64,000 bases of DNA from Prescottella agglutinans (GCF_004011865.1 NZ_RKLP01000001.1:434001-498000); one strand, 5' to 3'; shown: positions 7,712-16,886, counted from the first letter of the stretch. A program made the numbers and translations. The notes: generated from the sequence alone by a model not told the origin.

Positions 7712-8955
7712 TGAGAGTTCTGATCGTCTCGTGGGAGTACCCGCCCGTCGTGGTGGGCGGGCTGGGGCGACATGTCCACCATCTCGCCACCGAACTCGCC
7801 GCGGCCGGCCACGAGGTGGTCGTGCTGGCGCGGCGACCGTCGGGCACCGACCCGTCCACGCATCCCACGACGACGGAGATCGCCGACGGCGTGCTGGTGG
7901 TCGCCGTCGCCGAGGATCCGCCGCACTTCGTGTTCGGTGAGGACATGCTGGCGTGGACGCTGGCGATGGGGCACGCGATGGTCCGCGCGGGGGTCGCCCT
8001 GTCGAAGGAGGGCATCGGCGAGGGCTGGCAGCCCGACGTCGTGCATGCGCACGACTGGCTGGTGGCGCACCCGGCGATCGCGCTCGCCGAGTTCTACGAC
8101 GTCCCGCTGGTCTCGACGCTGCACGCGTCGGAGGCCGGCCGGCACAGCGGCTGGCTGTCGGGCCGGGTGAACCGTCAGGTGCACTCGGTGGAGTGGTGGC
8201 TCGCCAACGAGTCCGACTCGATCATCACGTGCTCGGCCTCCATGGAGGACGAGGTCACCGAGCTCTACGGCCCGGAACTGCCGCCGATCACGGTGATCCG
8301 CAACGGCATCGACGTCACCACGTGGAGCTACCGCCCCCGCGCACCGCGGTCGGGGCCCGCGACGCTGCTGTACGTGGGACGACTCGAGTACGAGAAGGGC
8401 GTGCAGGACGCGATCGCCGCGCTGCCGCGGATCCGCCGCAGCCATCCGGGTACCACGCTGGCGATCGCCGGCGAGGGCACCCAATTCGAGTGGCTGCAGC
8501 AGCAGGCCCGCGCCCACCGCGTCGCCCGGTCGGTGACGTTCCTCGGCAACCTCGACCACGAGGAGTTGCTCGGCTGGCTGCACGGCGCCGACGCGATCGT
8601 GCTGCCCAGCCGGTACGAGCCGTTCGGGATCATCGCGCTCGAGGCTGCGGCCGCGGGCACCCCGCTGATCGCGTCGACCGCCGGCGGGCTCGGCGAGGCC
8701 GTCGTCGACGGCGCGACCGGACTGTCGTTCGCGCCGGGCGACGTGGAGGGCCTCACCTCCGCGGTCCGGGAGACGCTCGACGATCCGGCCGCAGCGCAGA
8801 TTCGGGCGCGTGCGGCACGCGATCGACTGACCGCCGACTTCGACTGGGGCAAGGTGGCCGAGGAGACCGTGCAGGTGTACTCAGCGGCCAAGCGGCGGGT
8901 CCGGCACCCGTTGGCGCGGCCGGAGATTCCCGAGCGCCCGCTACCCGGTCGGTAG
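7711..8955 (+). CDS. GT4 alpha-glucan glucosyltransferase (Rv3032-like)
   Basis: 414 aa, GT-B fold. It begins MRVLIVSWEYPP with the glycine-rich GGLGRHVHHL acceptor loop of glycogen-synthase-like GT4 enzymes. The nucleotide-sugar domain has YVGRLEYEKGVQD and the EX7E-type EPFGIIALEAAAAG. In mycobacteria the homologue elongates MGLP and contributes to glycogen. The ATG at 7711 is preferred to the GTG at 7708 because GGGAG lies at a better distance. Third gene of the coupled methyltransferase-GH57-GT4 operon. Its last codons lie inside a hairpin. Confidence 0.93.
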   Translation: MRVLIVSWEYPPVVVGGLGRHVHHLATELAAAGHEVVVLARRPSGTDPSTHPTTTEIADGVLVVAVAEDPPHFVFGEDMLAWTLAMGHAMVRAGVALSKEGIGEGWQPDVVHAHDWLVAHPAIALAEFYDVPLVSTLHASEAGRHSGWLSGRVNRQVHSVEWWLANESDSIITCSASMEDEVTELYGPELPPITVIRNGIDVTTWSYRPRAPRSGPATLLYVGRLEYEKGVQDAIAALPRIRRSHPGTTLAIAGEGTQFEWLQQQARAHRVARSVTFLGNLDHEELLGWLHGADAIVLPSRYEPFGIIALEAAAAGTPLIASTAGGLGEAVVDGATGLSFAPGDVEGLTSAVRETLDDPAAAQIRARAARDRLTADFDWGKVAEETVQVYSAAKRRVRHPLARPEIPERPLPGR

Positions 8956-8960
8956 CGGGC
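8936..8960. terminator. Hairpin between convergent GT4 and acyltransferase genes
   Basis: GCCCGCTACC, a 5-nt loop, then GGTAGCGGGC. The 10-bp stem covers the stop codon of the GT4 gene. There is no U tract, so termination is likely but not certain. Confidence 0.5.
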
Positions 8961-8972
8961 CCCCGGTCCGGC

Positions 8973-9752
8973 TCACTTCGCGGCAGCCGCCCCGTTGCCG
9001 TTCACGGCGGCGGGATCGGCCGCGTTCTTCTTGCGGGCGATGTCCTCGAGGGCGGCGATGTACTTCGCCCGCTCCTCGGCCCCGGACTCCCAGTCGACGC
9101 GGCGGTTCTTCACGGCCTTCGCCGGGGAACCGACCGCGATGCTGAAGTCGGGGATGTCGCCCTTGACCACGGCGTGTGCACCCAGCACACAGCCGCGGCC
9201 GACACGCGTGTTGCGCAGCACCGTGACCTTCGCGGCGATCCACGTGTCGGGTCCGATGCGGACCGGGCCCTTGACGATGCCCTGGTCCTTGATCGGCATC
9301 GTCACGTCCTCGGTCCGGTGGTCGAAGTCGCAGATGTAGCACCAGTCCGCGACGAGGGTCGACGCGCCGATCTCGATGTCGATGTAGGTGTTGACGACGT
9401 TGTCCTTGCCGAACACGACCTTGTCGCCGATCCGCAGCGAACCCTCGTGGCAGCGCAGGGCATTGCCGTCACCGATGTGAACCCACTTGCCGATCTCCAT
9501 CCGCGAGAGCCCGGGCGTGGAGTGGATCTCGACGTTCTTGCCGAGGAAGACCATGCCGCGGGTGATGATGTGCGGGTTCGCGAGTTTGAACTTCGCCAGG
9601 CGGTAGTAACGGACCAGGTACCACGGTGTGTACGCCTTGTTCGCCATGACCCACTTCAGCGAGGCCAGCGTCAGGAATCGGGCCTGCTCACTGTCCCGAC
9701 GTCGAGATCCGCGCCACCTCGAGCGCAACGGTGCGCCCCACATGCTCGTCAT
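8973..9752 (-). CDS. Left-handed beta-helix (LbetaH) acyltransferase, Rv3034c-like
   Basis: 259 aa. Hexapeptide-repeat protein: IGKWVHIGDGNAL, LRIGDKVVFGKDNVV, IEIGASTLV, VRIGPDTWIAAKVTVLRN, VGRGCVLGAHAVVKGDIPDFSIAVGSPA. The final segment is the conserved end of CysE/LacA-type acetyltransferases. By position it is Rv3034c, proposed as an acyltransferase decorating MGLP. ATG 9752 is chosen because TAGGCT lies 8 nt before it, suggesting a leaderless transcript; ATG 9743 is an alternative. Acyl donor and acceptor are unknown. Confidence 0.85.
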   Translation of the reverse strand: MTSMWGAPLRSRWRGSRRRDSEQARFLTLASLKWVMANKAYTPWYLVRYYRLAKFKLANPHIITRGMVFLGKNVEIHSTPGLSRMEIGKWVHIGDGNALRCHEGSLRIGDKVVFGKDNVVNTYIDIEIGASTLVADWCYICDFDHRTEDVTMPIKDQGIVKGPVRIGPDTWIAAKVTVLRNTRVGRGCVLGAHAVVKGDIPDFSIAVGSPAKAVKNRRVDWESGAEERAKYIAALEDIARKKNAADPAAVNGNGAAAAK

Positions 9753-9808
9753 GACACACAAGCCTACGGATCGCGACTGTGCGCCCCGTCACGTGCCCTC
9801 GGTGTCGG

Positions 9809-10216
9809 TTACGCGGCACGCCGTCCGACGCCGCGTTCACCCCACGCCTGTCCGCTCCAGGATCGACTCGCCCAACCCGGGCTGACGGTGACGTGACGCT
9901 TCCCGGCCCGCTGCCGCCCCCCTCGCGGCACCCAGTCGTGCGCGACCAGCCAGGCGGTCACGGCCCCGACCGCGGCGGTGACGAGCATCGCGACGACCGA
10001 CGCCATCACGAGGCCCACGGCACCGGCGATCCCGGCGACGAGGAGTATCGCGACGACGCGGCCCGCCGACGGGGAACCGAGCAGATAGTCGTCCTGCGAA
10101 TCGGATACGACGGGAGATTTCGCTCGCGTGTCGGGCGCCGCCGGAGGATCGCCGGCCTCACGCGTATCAGGTTCCCGCGCCTGTACTTCGGATTCCGTCC
10201 CCGCTCCCGGCTGCAT
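9809..10216 (-). CDS. Small predicted membrane protein of unknown function
   Basis: 135 aa. A charged, proline-rich N-terminus (residues 1-45) is followed by two adjacent hydrophobic helices spanning about residues 53-100 (VVAILLVAGIAGAVGLVMASV and AMLVTAAVGAVTAWLVA). The tail is basic. No family recognised. The composition is coding-like and no competing gene covers the region. ATG 10216 is preferred over GTG 10231. It lies between the beta-helix acyltransferase and ald, in the position where the mycobacterial order is interrupted. Confidence 0.55.
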   Translation of the reverse strand: MQPGAGTESEVQAREPDTREAGDPPAAPDTRAKSPVVSDSQDDYLLGSPSAGRVVAILLVAGIAGAVGLVMASVVAMLVTAAVGAVTAWLVAHDWVPRGGRQRAGKRHVTVSPGWASRSWSGQAWGERGVGRRAA

Positions 10217-10329
10217 GAAACCATTAGACACAATTGCCCGTGCCGTGTCGCAGTGAAATTAGATAAACGATCGGCAACAATCGGCGGACACGCGAATTGC
10301 ATGATTGACGTTCACGCCAATCGGACAGT

Positions 10330-11460
10330 TCAGCCGCGCAGTGCGTTCTCCACGGAAACGTGCGGCAGAGCGTGCGCGAGCGCGACAGGCCCGTGCGTCA
10401 CCTGCCCGGACCAGGTGTTGAGCCCCATCGCGAGTGCCGGATCGTCCCGCATCGCCGCGCGCCAACCCTTTCCGGCGACCGCCGACACGAACGGCAGGGT
10501 GACATTTACCAAAGCGTGGGTGGATGTATGGGGAACGACGCTCGGCATATTGGGAACGGCGTAAATAATAGAATTGTGAACTACATAGGTAGGTCGGTCG
10601 TGAGTGGTGGGCCGTGAATCCTCGAAGCACCCGCCCTGATCGATCGCCACGTCCACCAGCACGCTCCCCGGCAGCATCCGGGACACCTGCTCGGACGAGA
10701 CCAGATGCGGCGCGCGGGCCCCGTGCACCAGGACCGCTCCGATCACCAGGTCGGCGTCGGTCAGCGTCTGCTCCAGCTCGGTGCGCGTCGACACCGCCGT
10801 CGAGATCCGGGACCCGAACCGCACGTGCGCGGCCCGTAGACGTTCGACGTCGCGGTCCAGCACCGTCACCCGGGCGCCCATGCCGACCGCGACCGCCGTC
10901 GCGTGCGTCCCGGCGCTGCCCGCGCCGATGACGACGACCCGGGCCGGCTGGACTCCCGGCACCCCGCCGAGCAGGATGCCTCGCCCGGAGCCGGTCCCCG
11001 CGGCCGACGCCTGCAGCGCGTGCGCACCCACCTGGGTCGCCAGGCGACCGGCGACCTCACTCATCGGCGCCAGCAGCGGCAACGACCCGTCGGGCCGTTC
11101 CACCGTCTCGTACGCGATCGCGGTGACACCGCTCGACAACAGCGCCTCCGTGCACTCGAGCGACGCGGCCAGGTGGAGGTAGGTGAACAGGACCTGCCCG
11201 CGTCGCATCGACTCGTACTCCGGCGCGAGCGGTTCCTTGACCTTCACCACGAGGTCGGCCTCCGCCCACACGTCCTCCGCGCGGTCGAGGATTCGTGCAC
11301 CGGCGGCGACGAACTCGCCGTCGGGCATCGACGAGCCCACCCCGGCCCCACGTTCGACGAGTACGTCGTGCCCCTGCACGCGCAACTCGTTCACCGCGAG
11401 CGGAGTGAGCGCGACCCGGAGCTCCCCGTTCTTGATCTCCTTCGGCACACCAATTCTCAT
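10330..11460 (-). CDS. ald: Alanine dehydrogenase
   Basis: 376 aa, NAD-dependent oxidative deamination of L-alanine to pyruvate and ammonia. It starts MRIGVPKEIKNGELRVALTP with a strong GGAGGAGAC ribosome site at 11466-11474. The substrate site LVVKVKEP, Rossmann motif VVVIGAGSAGTHATAVAVGMGA, and the family segment VDVAIDQGGCFEDSRPTTH are all present, with YAVPNMPSVVPHTST near the C-terminus. It interrupts the MGLP gene order seen in mycobacteria and is transcribed opposite to the lipoprotein that follows. Confidence 0.97.
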   Translation of the reverse strand: MRIGVPKEIKNGELRVALTPLAVNELRVQGHDVLVERGAGVGSSMPDGEFVAAGARILDRAEDVWAEADLVVKVKEPLAPEYESMRRGQVLFTYLHLAASLECTEALLSSGVTAIAYETVERPDGSLPLLAPMSEVAGRLATQVGAHALQASAAGTGSGRGILLGGVPGVQPARVVVIGAGSAGTHATAVAVGMGARVTVLDRDVERLRAAHVRFGSRISTAVSTRTELEQTLTDADLVIGAVLVHGARAPHLVSSEQVSRMLPGSVLVDVAIDQGGCFEDSRPTTHDRPTYVVHNSIIYAVPNMPSVVPHTSTHALVNVTLPFVSAVAGKGWRAAMRDDPALAMGLNTWSGQVTHGPVALAHALPHVSVENALRG

Positions 11461-11620
11461 GATGTCTCCTCCGCCGGAACGGATCCGTGAGCGCCCACTG
11501 CAACGGCCGATGGTGGGCCTGCATCGAGGGTCCCACGAAATGCGCCGGGGCGGTTCGCCGACGCCGAATCGTGGCCGGGATAGTCTCTGGTCCGACCAGA
11601 TTCCGATTCGAGGAGATCCA

Positions 11621-12931
11621 ATGCGGCGTGCCCTCAGGTCGTCGGCGGCAGCGCTGACGGCGATCTCGGCCCTCCTTCTCACAGGATGTGGCGGGGATTC
11701 CGGCACCGAGAACGTCTTCGGCGCGGGCGGATGGCCGGGGATGCACTCCGACGCCCGCAACAGCGACACGAGTGCGGTGACGGGCGCGCGCTCGCTCGAC
11801 CTCTCGTGGACCCGGCCGATAGGGGGTCCGACACCCACCCGGGCGACGGTCGCCGCGAGCGGTCAGATCTTCCTCACCTCGCAGGCCGAGCAGGGCTGCA
11901 ATCTGCTGTCGTTCCAGATCGAGTCCGGCCGCAAGCGCTGGTGCAACCGCATCGGCCCCGGCGCCGCCATCTCGTCGCCCGTCGTGGACGGCGCCACCAA
12001 CGTCTACGTGGGCGAGGAAGGCGCGATGAGCTCGTTCAACGAGCACGGCCAGTTGCGCTGGCGCACACCGGTCACCGGAACTCCGCTGTCCGCGCAGTTC
12101 ACCGGCGACGGCAACCTGCTCTTCGTCACCCAACTGGGCCAGATCAACGTGCTCGATCCGCAGACCGGCTTCAAGGTGGTCCCCTCGTACGACCTGATCC
12201 CGCCGGCGTCGTACACGCAGGGCGCGAACATCGAACCGGTGCCCAACGGACTCGGCCTCGACCAGTGCTTCGACGGCGCGTCGCCGTGCCCGGTCCCGAA
12301 CTCCCCCGCGCTCGACCTGAGCAGCGGCCGGTTCGTCTTCACGTTCTGGCGGCCCGGTGCGGCGCAGGCGGACCTCGTTGCGATGCGCTACACCGGCGGT
12401 GAGGACCCGAAGATCGACCAGGACTGGTCCACGAGCACCGTGCAGGGCGGGAGCCCGGCCGGCCCGGTGCTGTCGGCCGACGGAAAGACGGTGTACGGCA
12501 ACGACAATGCCGGCCACCTGTGGGCGGTGGACGCCGAATCCGGATCTCCGAAGTGGAGCCACGACCTCGGCTACCGACCCCTGGGCGGCCCGTCCGTCTC
12601 GGCCGACGGACTGATCGTCCCGGCCGGCGGCGAGAACGGACGACTGTTGGCCCTGCGGGACCGCGGCGACAGCGCCGAAGTGGCGTGGGAGCGCGGCGAT
12701 CTGCTGCAGGTGGGTGCTCCGGCCCAGGCCGCCGGCGCGACCGGGTACACGACGGTGCGCGACGGCGACAGCGGGGTCGCGCTGCTCACGTTCGACACGA
12801 AGACCGGCGAGACGCTCGACCAGGACGCGTTGCCCGGCGCCACCGGCTTCACCGCGGGCACCTCGATCGGGCCGGACGGCGAGGTCCTCACCCCGACGCT
12901 GATCGGCGAACTGTTCGTCCTGAAGCAGTAG
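11621..12931 (+). CDS. PQQ-like beta-propeller lipoprotein (Rv3035-like)
   Basis: 436 aa. Lipoprotein signal: MRRALRSSAAALTAISALLL followed by the lipobox LTGC with the cysteine near residue 23. The rest is made of repeated propeller blades such as SPVVDGATNVYVGEEGAM, GQLRWRTPVTG, GKTVYGNDNAGHLWAVDAESG, resembling outer-membrane BamB or PQQ-enzyme propellers. The start is set by AGGAGATCCA just upstream. By position it is the Rv3035 counterpart in the MGLP region. The exported location suggests a binding or scaffold role at the envelope; no catalytic residues recognised. Confidence 0.85.
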   Translation: MRRALRSSAAALTAISALLLTGCGGDSGTENVFGAGGWPGMHSDARNSDTSAVTGARSLDLSWTRPIGGPTPTRATVAASGQIFLTSQAEQGCNLLSFQIESGRKRWCNRIGPGAAISSPVVDGATNVYVGEEGAMSSFNEHGQLRWRTPVTGTPLSAQFTGDGNLLFVTQLGQINVLDPQTGFKVVPSYDLIPPASYTQGANIEPVPNGLGLDQCFDGASPCPVPNSPALDLSSGRFVFTFWRPGAAQADLVAMRYTGGEDPKIDQDWSTSTVQGGSPAGPVLSADGKTVYGNDNAGHLWAVDAESGSPKWSHDLGYRPLGGPSVSADGLIVPAGGENGRLLALRDRGDSAEVAWERGDLLQVGAPAQAAGATGYTTVRDGDSGVALLTFDTKTGETLDQDALPGATGFTAGTSIGPDGEVLTPTLIGELFVLKQ

Positions 12932-12940
12932 GGCGGCCGG

Positions 12941-14098
12941 TCAGTCCCGCGCCGCGCACACGAAGGCGAAGGGGGTGCGCCCGATTCGCGTGAGCACCAC
13001 CGACAGTGGGGTGGTGCCCCGCAGCTTCAGGCGTGGCCGCAGCACGGCCGGGTCCACGTCGAGGCCCCGCACGAGGATCTCGGCCGAACCGCAGTCGCGC
13101 GCCGCCAGTTCCTGCCGCAGCGCCTTCTCGGTGTACTTGAGCCGCGCCAGCACCCGGAACCCGCGCACCCCGTCAGGGACGCTGTCGCCGGTCAGGTACG
13201 CGATCCGGGGGTCGAGTTGCCACAGCCCGTGCCGGGCCGCGTAGTGGCGAACCAGGCCCGCGCGCACGACCGCGCCGTCCGGGTCGACGATCCACTCCCC
13301 CGGTTCCCGCTCGGGGATGTCGTCCGACTCGGCATCGGTGATCTCCCACGCCGTCCCGTCCGAGCGCAGCACGCTCGCACGACGCCGCACGCCGGCGCCG
13401 GACAGCCCCGGCGACCACAGGCAGGCCTCGCGCACACCGCCGTCGAGCGAGACGATCTCCACCTCGCCGTCCCAGTCGAGACGATCGAAATCCAGTCCGG
13501 GTGCGCACTTGACCGCGAGATCACGCCCCGCGTAGACGTCGAGCAGGTCCGGCAGCGGCGGCATCAACGCCGCCGGGTCGTACGTCCGCTTGCCACCCGA
13601 CCGCCGCGCCGGGTCGGCGATCACGACGGTCTCGCGCGTGCACGGGCGCAGCGCGTCGGCCCGCACCAGCGTCGCGCCGGGCACGTTGTGCGCGGCCATC
13701 GCCAGCCGCACCGGGTCGAGGTCGCTGCCGATCACGGTGTCCGCCAACGGGACCAGCGCCGACAACTCGGCACCGATCGAACACGTGACGTCGTGGACCC
13801 GCCGGCCCGCCAACCGGGCGCCGCGATGTCGCGCGACGGCCAGCGGCGTCGCCTGCTGCAGCGCGTCGTCGGTGAACAGCCACGTCGCGGCGCCGTGCAG
13901 CTTGGCCTCCGCCTTGCGTCGCAGCAGCACCGTCTCGACGATCAGGCCGGCCCGGTCACCGAAACGCGCACGCGCCCGGCCGATGTCGGCCAGACGCGTG
14001 CGCGTGGACAGCTCCGACTCCGCCGTCTCCGCCAGCGCCGCGAGGCCTTCCTCGCTGCGCAGGTAGTCGACGTCGTCGATCGTGAAGTCGTATCCCAA
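12941..14098 (-). CDS. THUMP-like-domain class I methyltransferase (Rv3037c-like)
   Basis: 385 aa. The central Rossmann methyltransferase has VHDVTCSIGAELSALVPLADTVIGSDLD, then MAAHNVPGATLVRADALRP and VIADPARRSGGKR. The C-terminal THUMP-like extension ends RLKLRGTTPLSVVLTRIGR. The DPARR motif and THUMP-like tail suggest an RNA-type methyltransferase, whereas the locus has been linked to MGLP synthesis in mycobacteria. Substrate is therefore open. Ends 9 bp from the convergent lipoprotein gene. Confidence 0.8.
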   Translation of the reverse strand: MGYDFTIDDVDYLRSEEGLAALAETAESELSTRTRLADIGRARARFGDRAGLIVETVLLRRKAEAKLHGAATWLFTDDALQQATPLAVARHRGARLAGRRVHDVTCSIGAELSALVPLADTVIGSDLDPVRLAMAAHNVPGATLVRADALRPCTRETVVIADPARRSGGKRTYDPAALMPPLPDLLDVYAGRDLAVKCAPGLDFDRLDWDGEVEIVSLDGGVREACLWSPGLSGAGVRRRASVLRSDGTAWEITDAESDDIPEREPGEWIVDPDGAVVRAGLVRHYAARHGLWQLDPRIAYLTGDSVPDGVRGFRVLARLKYTEKALRQELAARDCGSAEILVRGLDVDPAVLRPRLKLRGTTPLSVVLTRIGRTPFAFVCAARD

Positions 14099-14115
14099 AG
14101 CTCGTTCGGCTCAGT

Positions 14116-15090
14116 TCAGTCGGTGGCGCCCGGCTTCACGCCGGTGATCATCACGTTGTAGAAGAAGTTGCGCGGGACCACGTGCTGGAGCACCTTCTCG
14201 TCCACCCAGCTCAGCGTCTTGAAGCCGCCGAACGCGAACTTGGCCCAGCCCCAGCCCAGCTTCTCGGGCGGCACCGCGGCCTCGAAGGTGCGGACCGGCC
14301 AGCCGAGCAGTGCCGCGGCGAACTCCTCCGTCTTGGCCTTGACCTCGACGGCACCCGCCGACTTCGCGATGTTCTCGAGATCGGTGGGATCGAACGTGTG
14401 CAGATCGACGACGGCCTCGAGCGCGGCGGCGCGCGACGACTCGTCGAGCTCGGCCTGCGGACGGCGCCAGTCGGACAGGAACGGCAGCTTGGTGACGTTG
14501 GTGGTGGCCGCCCACGTCGCGCGACCGAGCCAGCGCGCGTAGAAGTTGCCGATCGTGCTGGGCTCGCCCGCGAAGACGAAACGGCCACCCGGCTTGAGCA
14601 CGCGCAGCACCTCGCGCAGCGACTGCTCGACGTCCGGGATGTGGTGCAGCACCGCGTGTCCGACCACGAGGTCGAACGTGTCGTCCTCGTACGGGATCGT
14701 CTCGGCGTCCGCGACGCGACCGTCGACGGGCAGCCCGAGGTGCTCGGCGTTACGCAGCGCGACCTTGACCATGCCCGGGGACAGGTCGGTGACCGAACCG
14801 GTCTTGGCGACCCCACCCTGCATCAGATTGAGGAGGAAGAAGCCCGTGCCACAGCCCAGCTCGAGGGCCCGCTCGTACGGCAACGGCTGATCGCCGGCGA
14901 CGGCGTCGAAGCGGCCACGCGCGTAGTCGATGCAGCGCTCGTCGTACGAGATGGACCACTTGTCGTCGTACGTCTCCGCTTCCCAGTCGTGGTACAGCAC
15001 CTGGGCGAGCTTCGTGTCCTGCAACGCAGCCTCGACCTGTTCGGCCGTGGCGTGCGGGTTCGGTGCGGGATCTGTCGGGCTTGCAGTCAT
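14116..15090 (-). CDS. SAM-dependent methyltransferase (Rv3038c-like)
   Basis: 324 aa. Methyltransferase_11-type core: ALELGCGTGFFLLNLMQGG near residue 92, VTDLSPGMVKVA, DTFDLVVGHAVLHHIPDVEQSLREVLRVLKPGG. The C-terminal 120 residues are family-specific and rich in aromatic residues (FAFGGFKTLSWVD). It precedes the THUMP-like methyltransferase by 17 bp and probably shares its transcript. Substrate unknown; a polyketide or lipid acceptor is as plausible as MGLP. The ATG at 15090 fits the conserved N-terminus. Confidence 0.8.
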   Translation of the reverse strand: MTASPTDPAPNPHATAEQVEAALQDTKLAQVLYHDWEAETYDDKWSISYDERCIDYARGRFDAVAGDQPLPYERALELGCGTGFFLLNLMQGGVAKTGSVTDLSPGMVKVALRNAEHLGLPVDGRVADAETIPYEDDTFDLVVGHAVLHHIPDVEQSLREVLRVLKPGGRFVFAGEPSTIGNFYARWLGRATWAATTNVTKLPFLSDWRRPQAELDESSRAAALEAVVDLHTFDPTDLENIAKSAGAVEVKAKTEEFAAALLGWPVRTFEAAVPPEKLGWGWAKFAFGGFKTLSWVDEKVLQHVVPRNFFYNVMITGVKPGATD

Positions 15091-15150
15091 GCGAGGAATC
15101 CTACCGAAAGGTAAGCAATGAACAAGTTCTAGTTTTCGGCTCCGCCCTGG

Positions 15151-15212
15151 GCGATTTGCGCACTTGTCGATGCGGTCGGGATCCCGTGGACACCGACAAG
15201 TGCGCAAATCGC
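15151..15212. repeat. Long intergenic palindrome
   Basis: Left arm GCGATTTGCGCACTTGTCG (15151-15169) and its exact reverse complement at 15194-15212, with a 24-nt loop that itself holds the palindrome CGGGATCCCG. It lies between the echA17-like gene and the downstream methyltransferase, both on the minus strand. There is no U tract, so it looks more like a REP/palindromic-unit element than a plain terminator. Confidence 0.75.
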
Positions 15213-15221
15213 GGTAGGCGG

Positions 15222-16001
15222 CTACTTGCCGGTGAACTTCGCCTTGCCGGGGCCGTTCTCGACGAACGACTCCATGCCGATGGTGCGGTCGGCAGTCGCG
15301 AACAGCGACGCGAACAGGTGCTGCTCGATCTTCAGGCCCGTCGCCAGGTCGGTGTCGAGGCCCTGGTCGATGGCGGCCTTCGCGGCAGCGATCGCACGGC
15401 TCGCGGCGCCGGTGAACTGCGACGCCCACTTGCGCGCCGCGTTGTAGACCTCGTCCGGGGCGACCATCTCGTCGATGAGACCGATCGCCAGGGCCTCCTC
15501 GGCGCCGACGAACCGGCCCGTGAAGACCATGTCCTTGGCCTTGGCCGGGCCCACCAGCCGCGCGAGACGCTGCGTGCCACCGCCACCGGGGATGATGCCC
15601 AGCAGGATCTCCGGCACACCCAGCTTGACGTTGTCGCCGGCGATGCGACGGTCCGCGCCGAGCGCGACCTCGAGGCCGCCGCCGAGCGCGTACCCGGTGA
15701 TCGCGGCGACCGTCGGCTTCGGGATGTCGGCGATCGCGCCGAGGGCGGACTGCAGGTCGGCGATGATCTCGCTCATCTGCACGAAGTCGAGTTCCGCCAT
15801 CTCCTTGATGTCGGCGCCGGCGGCGAACACCTTCTCGCCGCCGTAGACGATGACGGCCTTGACCTCGGGATCGACGGTCGCCTGACGAGCCGCCGCCCGA
15901 ATCTCCTCCTGCACCTGCCGGTTCAGGGCGTTCATCGGGGGACGCGCCAGACGGATGGTGCCGATACCTTCGGAAACCTCGAGGGTCACAAACTCAGACA
16001 T
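15222..16001 (-). CDS. Enoyl-CoA hydratase (EchA17-like)
   Basis: 259 aa crotonase-family enzyme, hydrating trans-2-enoyl-CoA in fatty acid beta-oxidation. The oxyanion-hole and acid/base segments are intact: GAGADIKEM, YALGGGLEVALGAD with the first catalytic glutamate, and PEILLGIIPGGGGTQRL with the second. The C-terminal helix MESFVENGPGKAKF is typical of chain-length-flexible hydratases. Positional counterpart of Rv3039c (echA17). The start MSEFVTLEV fits the family N-terminus. Confidence 0.95.
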   Translation of the reverse strand: MSEFVTLEVSEGIGTIRLARPPMNALNRQVQEEIRAAARQATVDPEVKAVIVYGGEKVFAAGADIKEMAELDFVQMSEIIADLQSALGAIADIPKPTVAAITGYALGGGLEVALGADRRIAGDNVKLGVPEILLGIIPGGGGTQRLARLVGPAKAKDMVFTGRFVGAEEALAIGLIDEMVAPDEVYNAARKWASQFTGAASRAIAAAKAAIDQGLDTDLATGLKIEQHLFASLFATADRTIGMESFVENGPGKAKFTGK

Positions 16002-16010
16002 GTGACCAAC

Positions 16011-16886
16011 TTACTTGTCGGTACCCCACGGCAACGCTCCGGTGTCGTAGTAACCCTCGTCACCCGGGAACGAGACGCGCGGGTTGCCGTCCACGAAGCT
16101 CAGGACCGGCAGGATCGGCGAGATTTCCGGCTCCGCAGCGAGAATCGCGTCGACGCCGTCGAATCGGCCCAGCGCATCGAGCTGACTCCACGTGGGCGGC
16201 AACAGGACACTGCGACGCTCGCGCCAATCCTCGACGGCCGCAGCCGGTGTCCGCCACGCGACCTCGGCTGCCTCCGACGTCTCACCGTCGGCCAGCTGCC
16301 CCTCGGGCAGGACCGCGACGAAGAAGCGGGTGTCGTAGCGCCGACCCTCCTGCACCGGGGTGATCCAGTTCGCCCACGGGCGCAACAGGTCCGTGCGCAG
16401 GACGAGATTCTCCCGTGCCAGGAAGTCCGCGAACGACAACTCCCGCGACTCGAGTTGGCGGCGCGCCTCCGCGTAGCCACTGGTGTCGGCCACGACAGTG
16501 TCCTCGGTGGGCCCGGCGAGCAGGACCCCGCACTCCTCGAACGTCTCCCGCACCGCCGCGCACACCAGCGCCTTGGCGCGCGGTTCGTCGACACCGAACC
16601 GCTCCGCCCACCACGACAGCGACGGGCCCGCCCAGCGCACGTCCGCGACGCCGTCGCTCGGATCGACACCGCCGCCGGGGAACACCGTCATCCCGCCGGC
16701 GAACGCCATCCCCGCGACCCGCCGGAGCAGGAACACCTCGACGCCCGACGCCGCGTCGCGCACGAGCATCACGGTCGAGGCGTCCTTCGGCGCGGGGGCG
16801 GTGGCCGCGGTCCGCGTCTCGTCGAACATTCCGGCCTGCTGCGCGGCGCCGGAGGAGGAGGCGCCCGACTCTCGAGTAGTTCCCAT
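16011..16886 (-). CDS. Nudix hydrolase with an interrupted Nudix box (Rv3040c-like)
   Basis: 291 aa. The Nudix signature is split: FPGGGVD near residue 70, an insertion of about 45 residues, then AAVRETFEECGVL. The REXXEEXGU residues are complete, so metal binding is likely. Insertions of this type occur in NUDT19-like CoA or nucleotide-sugar hydrolases, so a CoA-diphosphate substrate is a reasonable guess in this lipid-metabolic context. It sits just upstream of echA17 on the same strand with a 9-bp gap. The low-complexity N-terminus leaves the exact start uncertain. Confidence 0.85.
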   Translation of the reverse strand: MGTTRESGASSSGAAQQAGMFDETRTAATAPAPKDASTVMLVRDAASGVEVFLLRRVAGMAFAGGMTVFPGGGVDPSDGVADVRWAGPSLSWWAERFGVDEPRAKALVCAAVRETFEECGVLLAGPTEDTVVADTSGYAEARRQLESRELSFADFLARENLVLRTDLLRPWANWITPVQEGRRYDTRFFVAVLPEGQLADGETSEAAEVAWRTPAAAVEDWRERRSVLLPPTWSQLDALGRFDGVDAILAAEPEISPILPVLSFVDGNPRVSFPGDEGYYDTGALPWGTDK

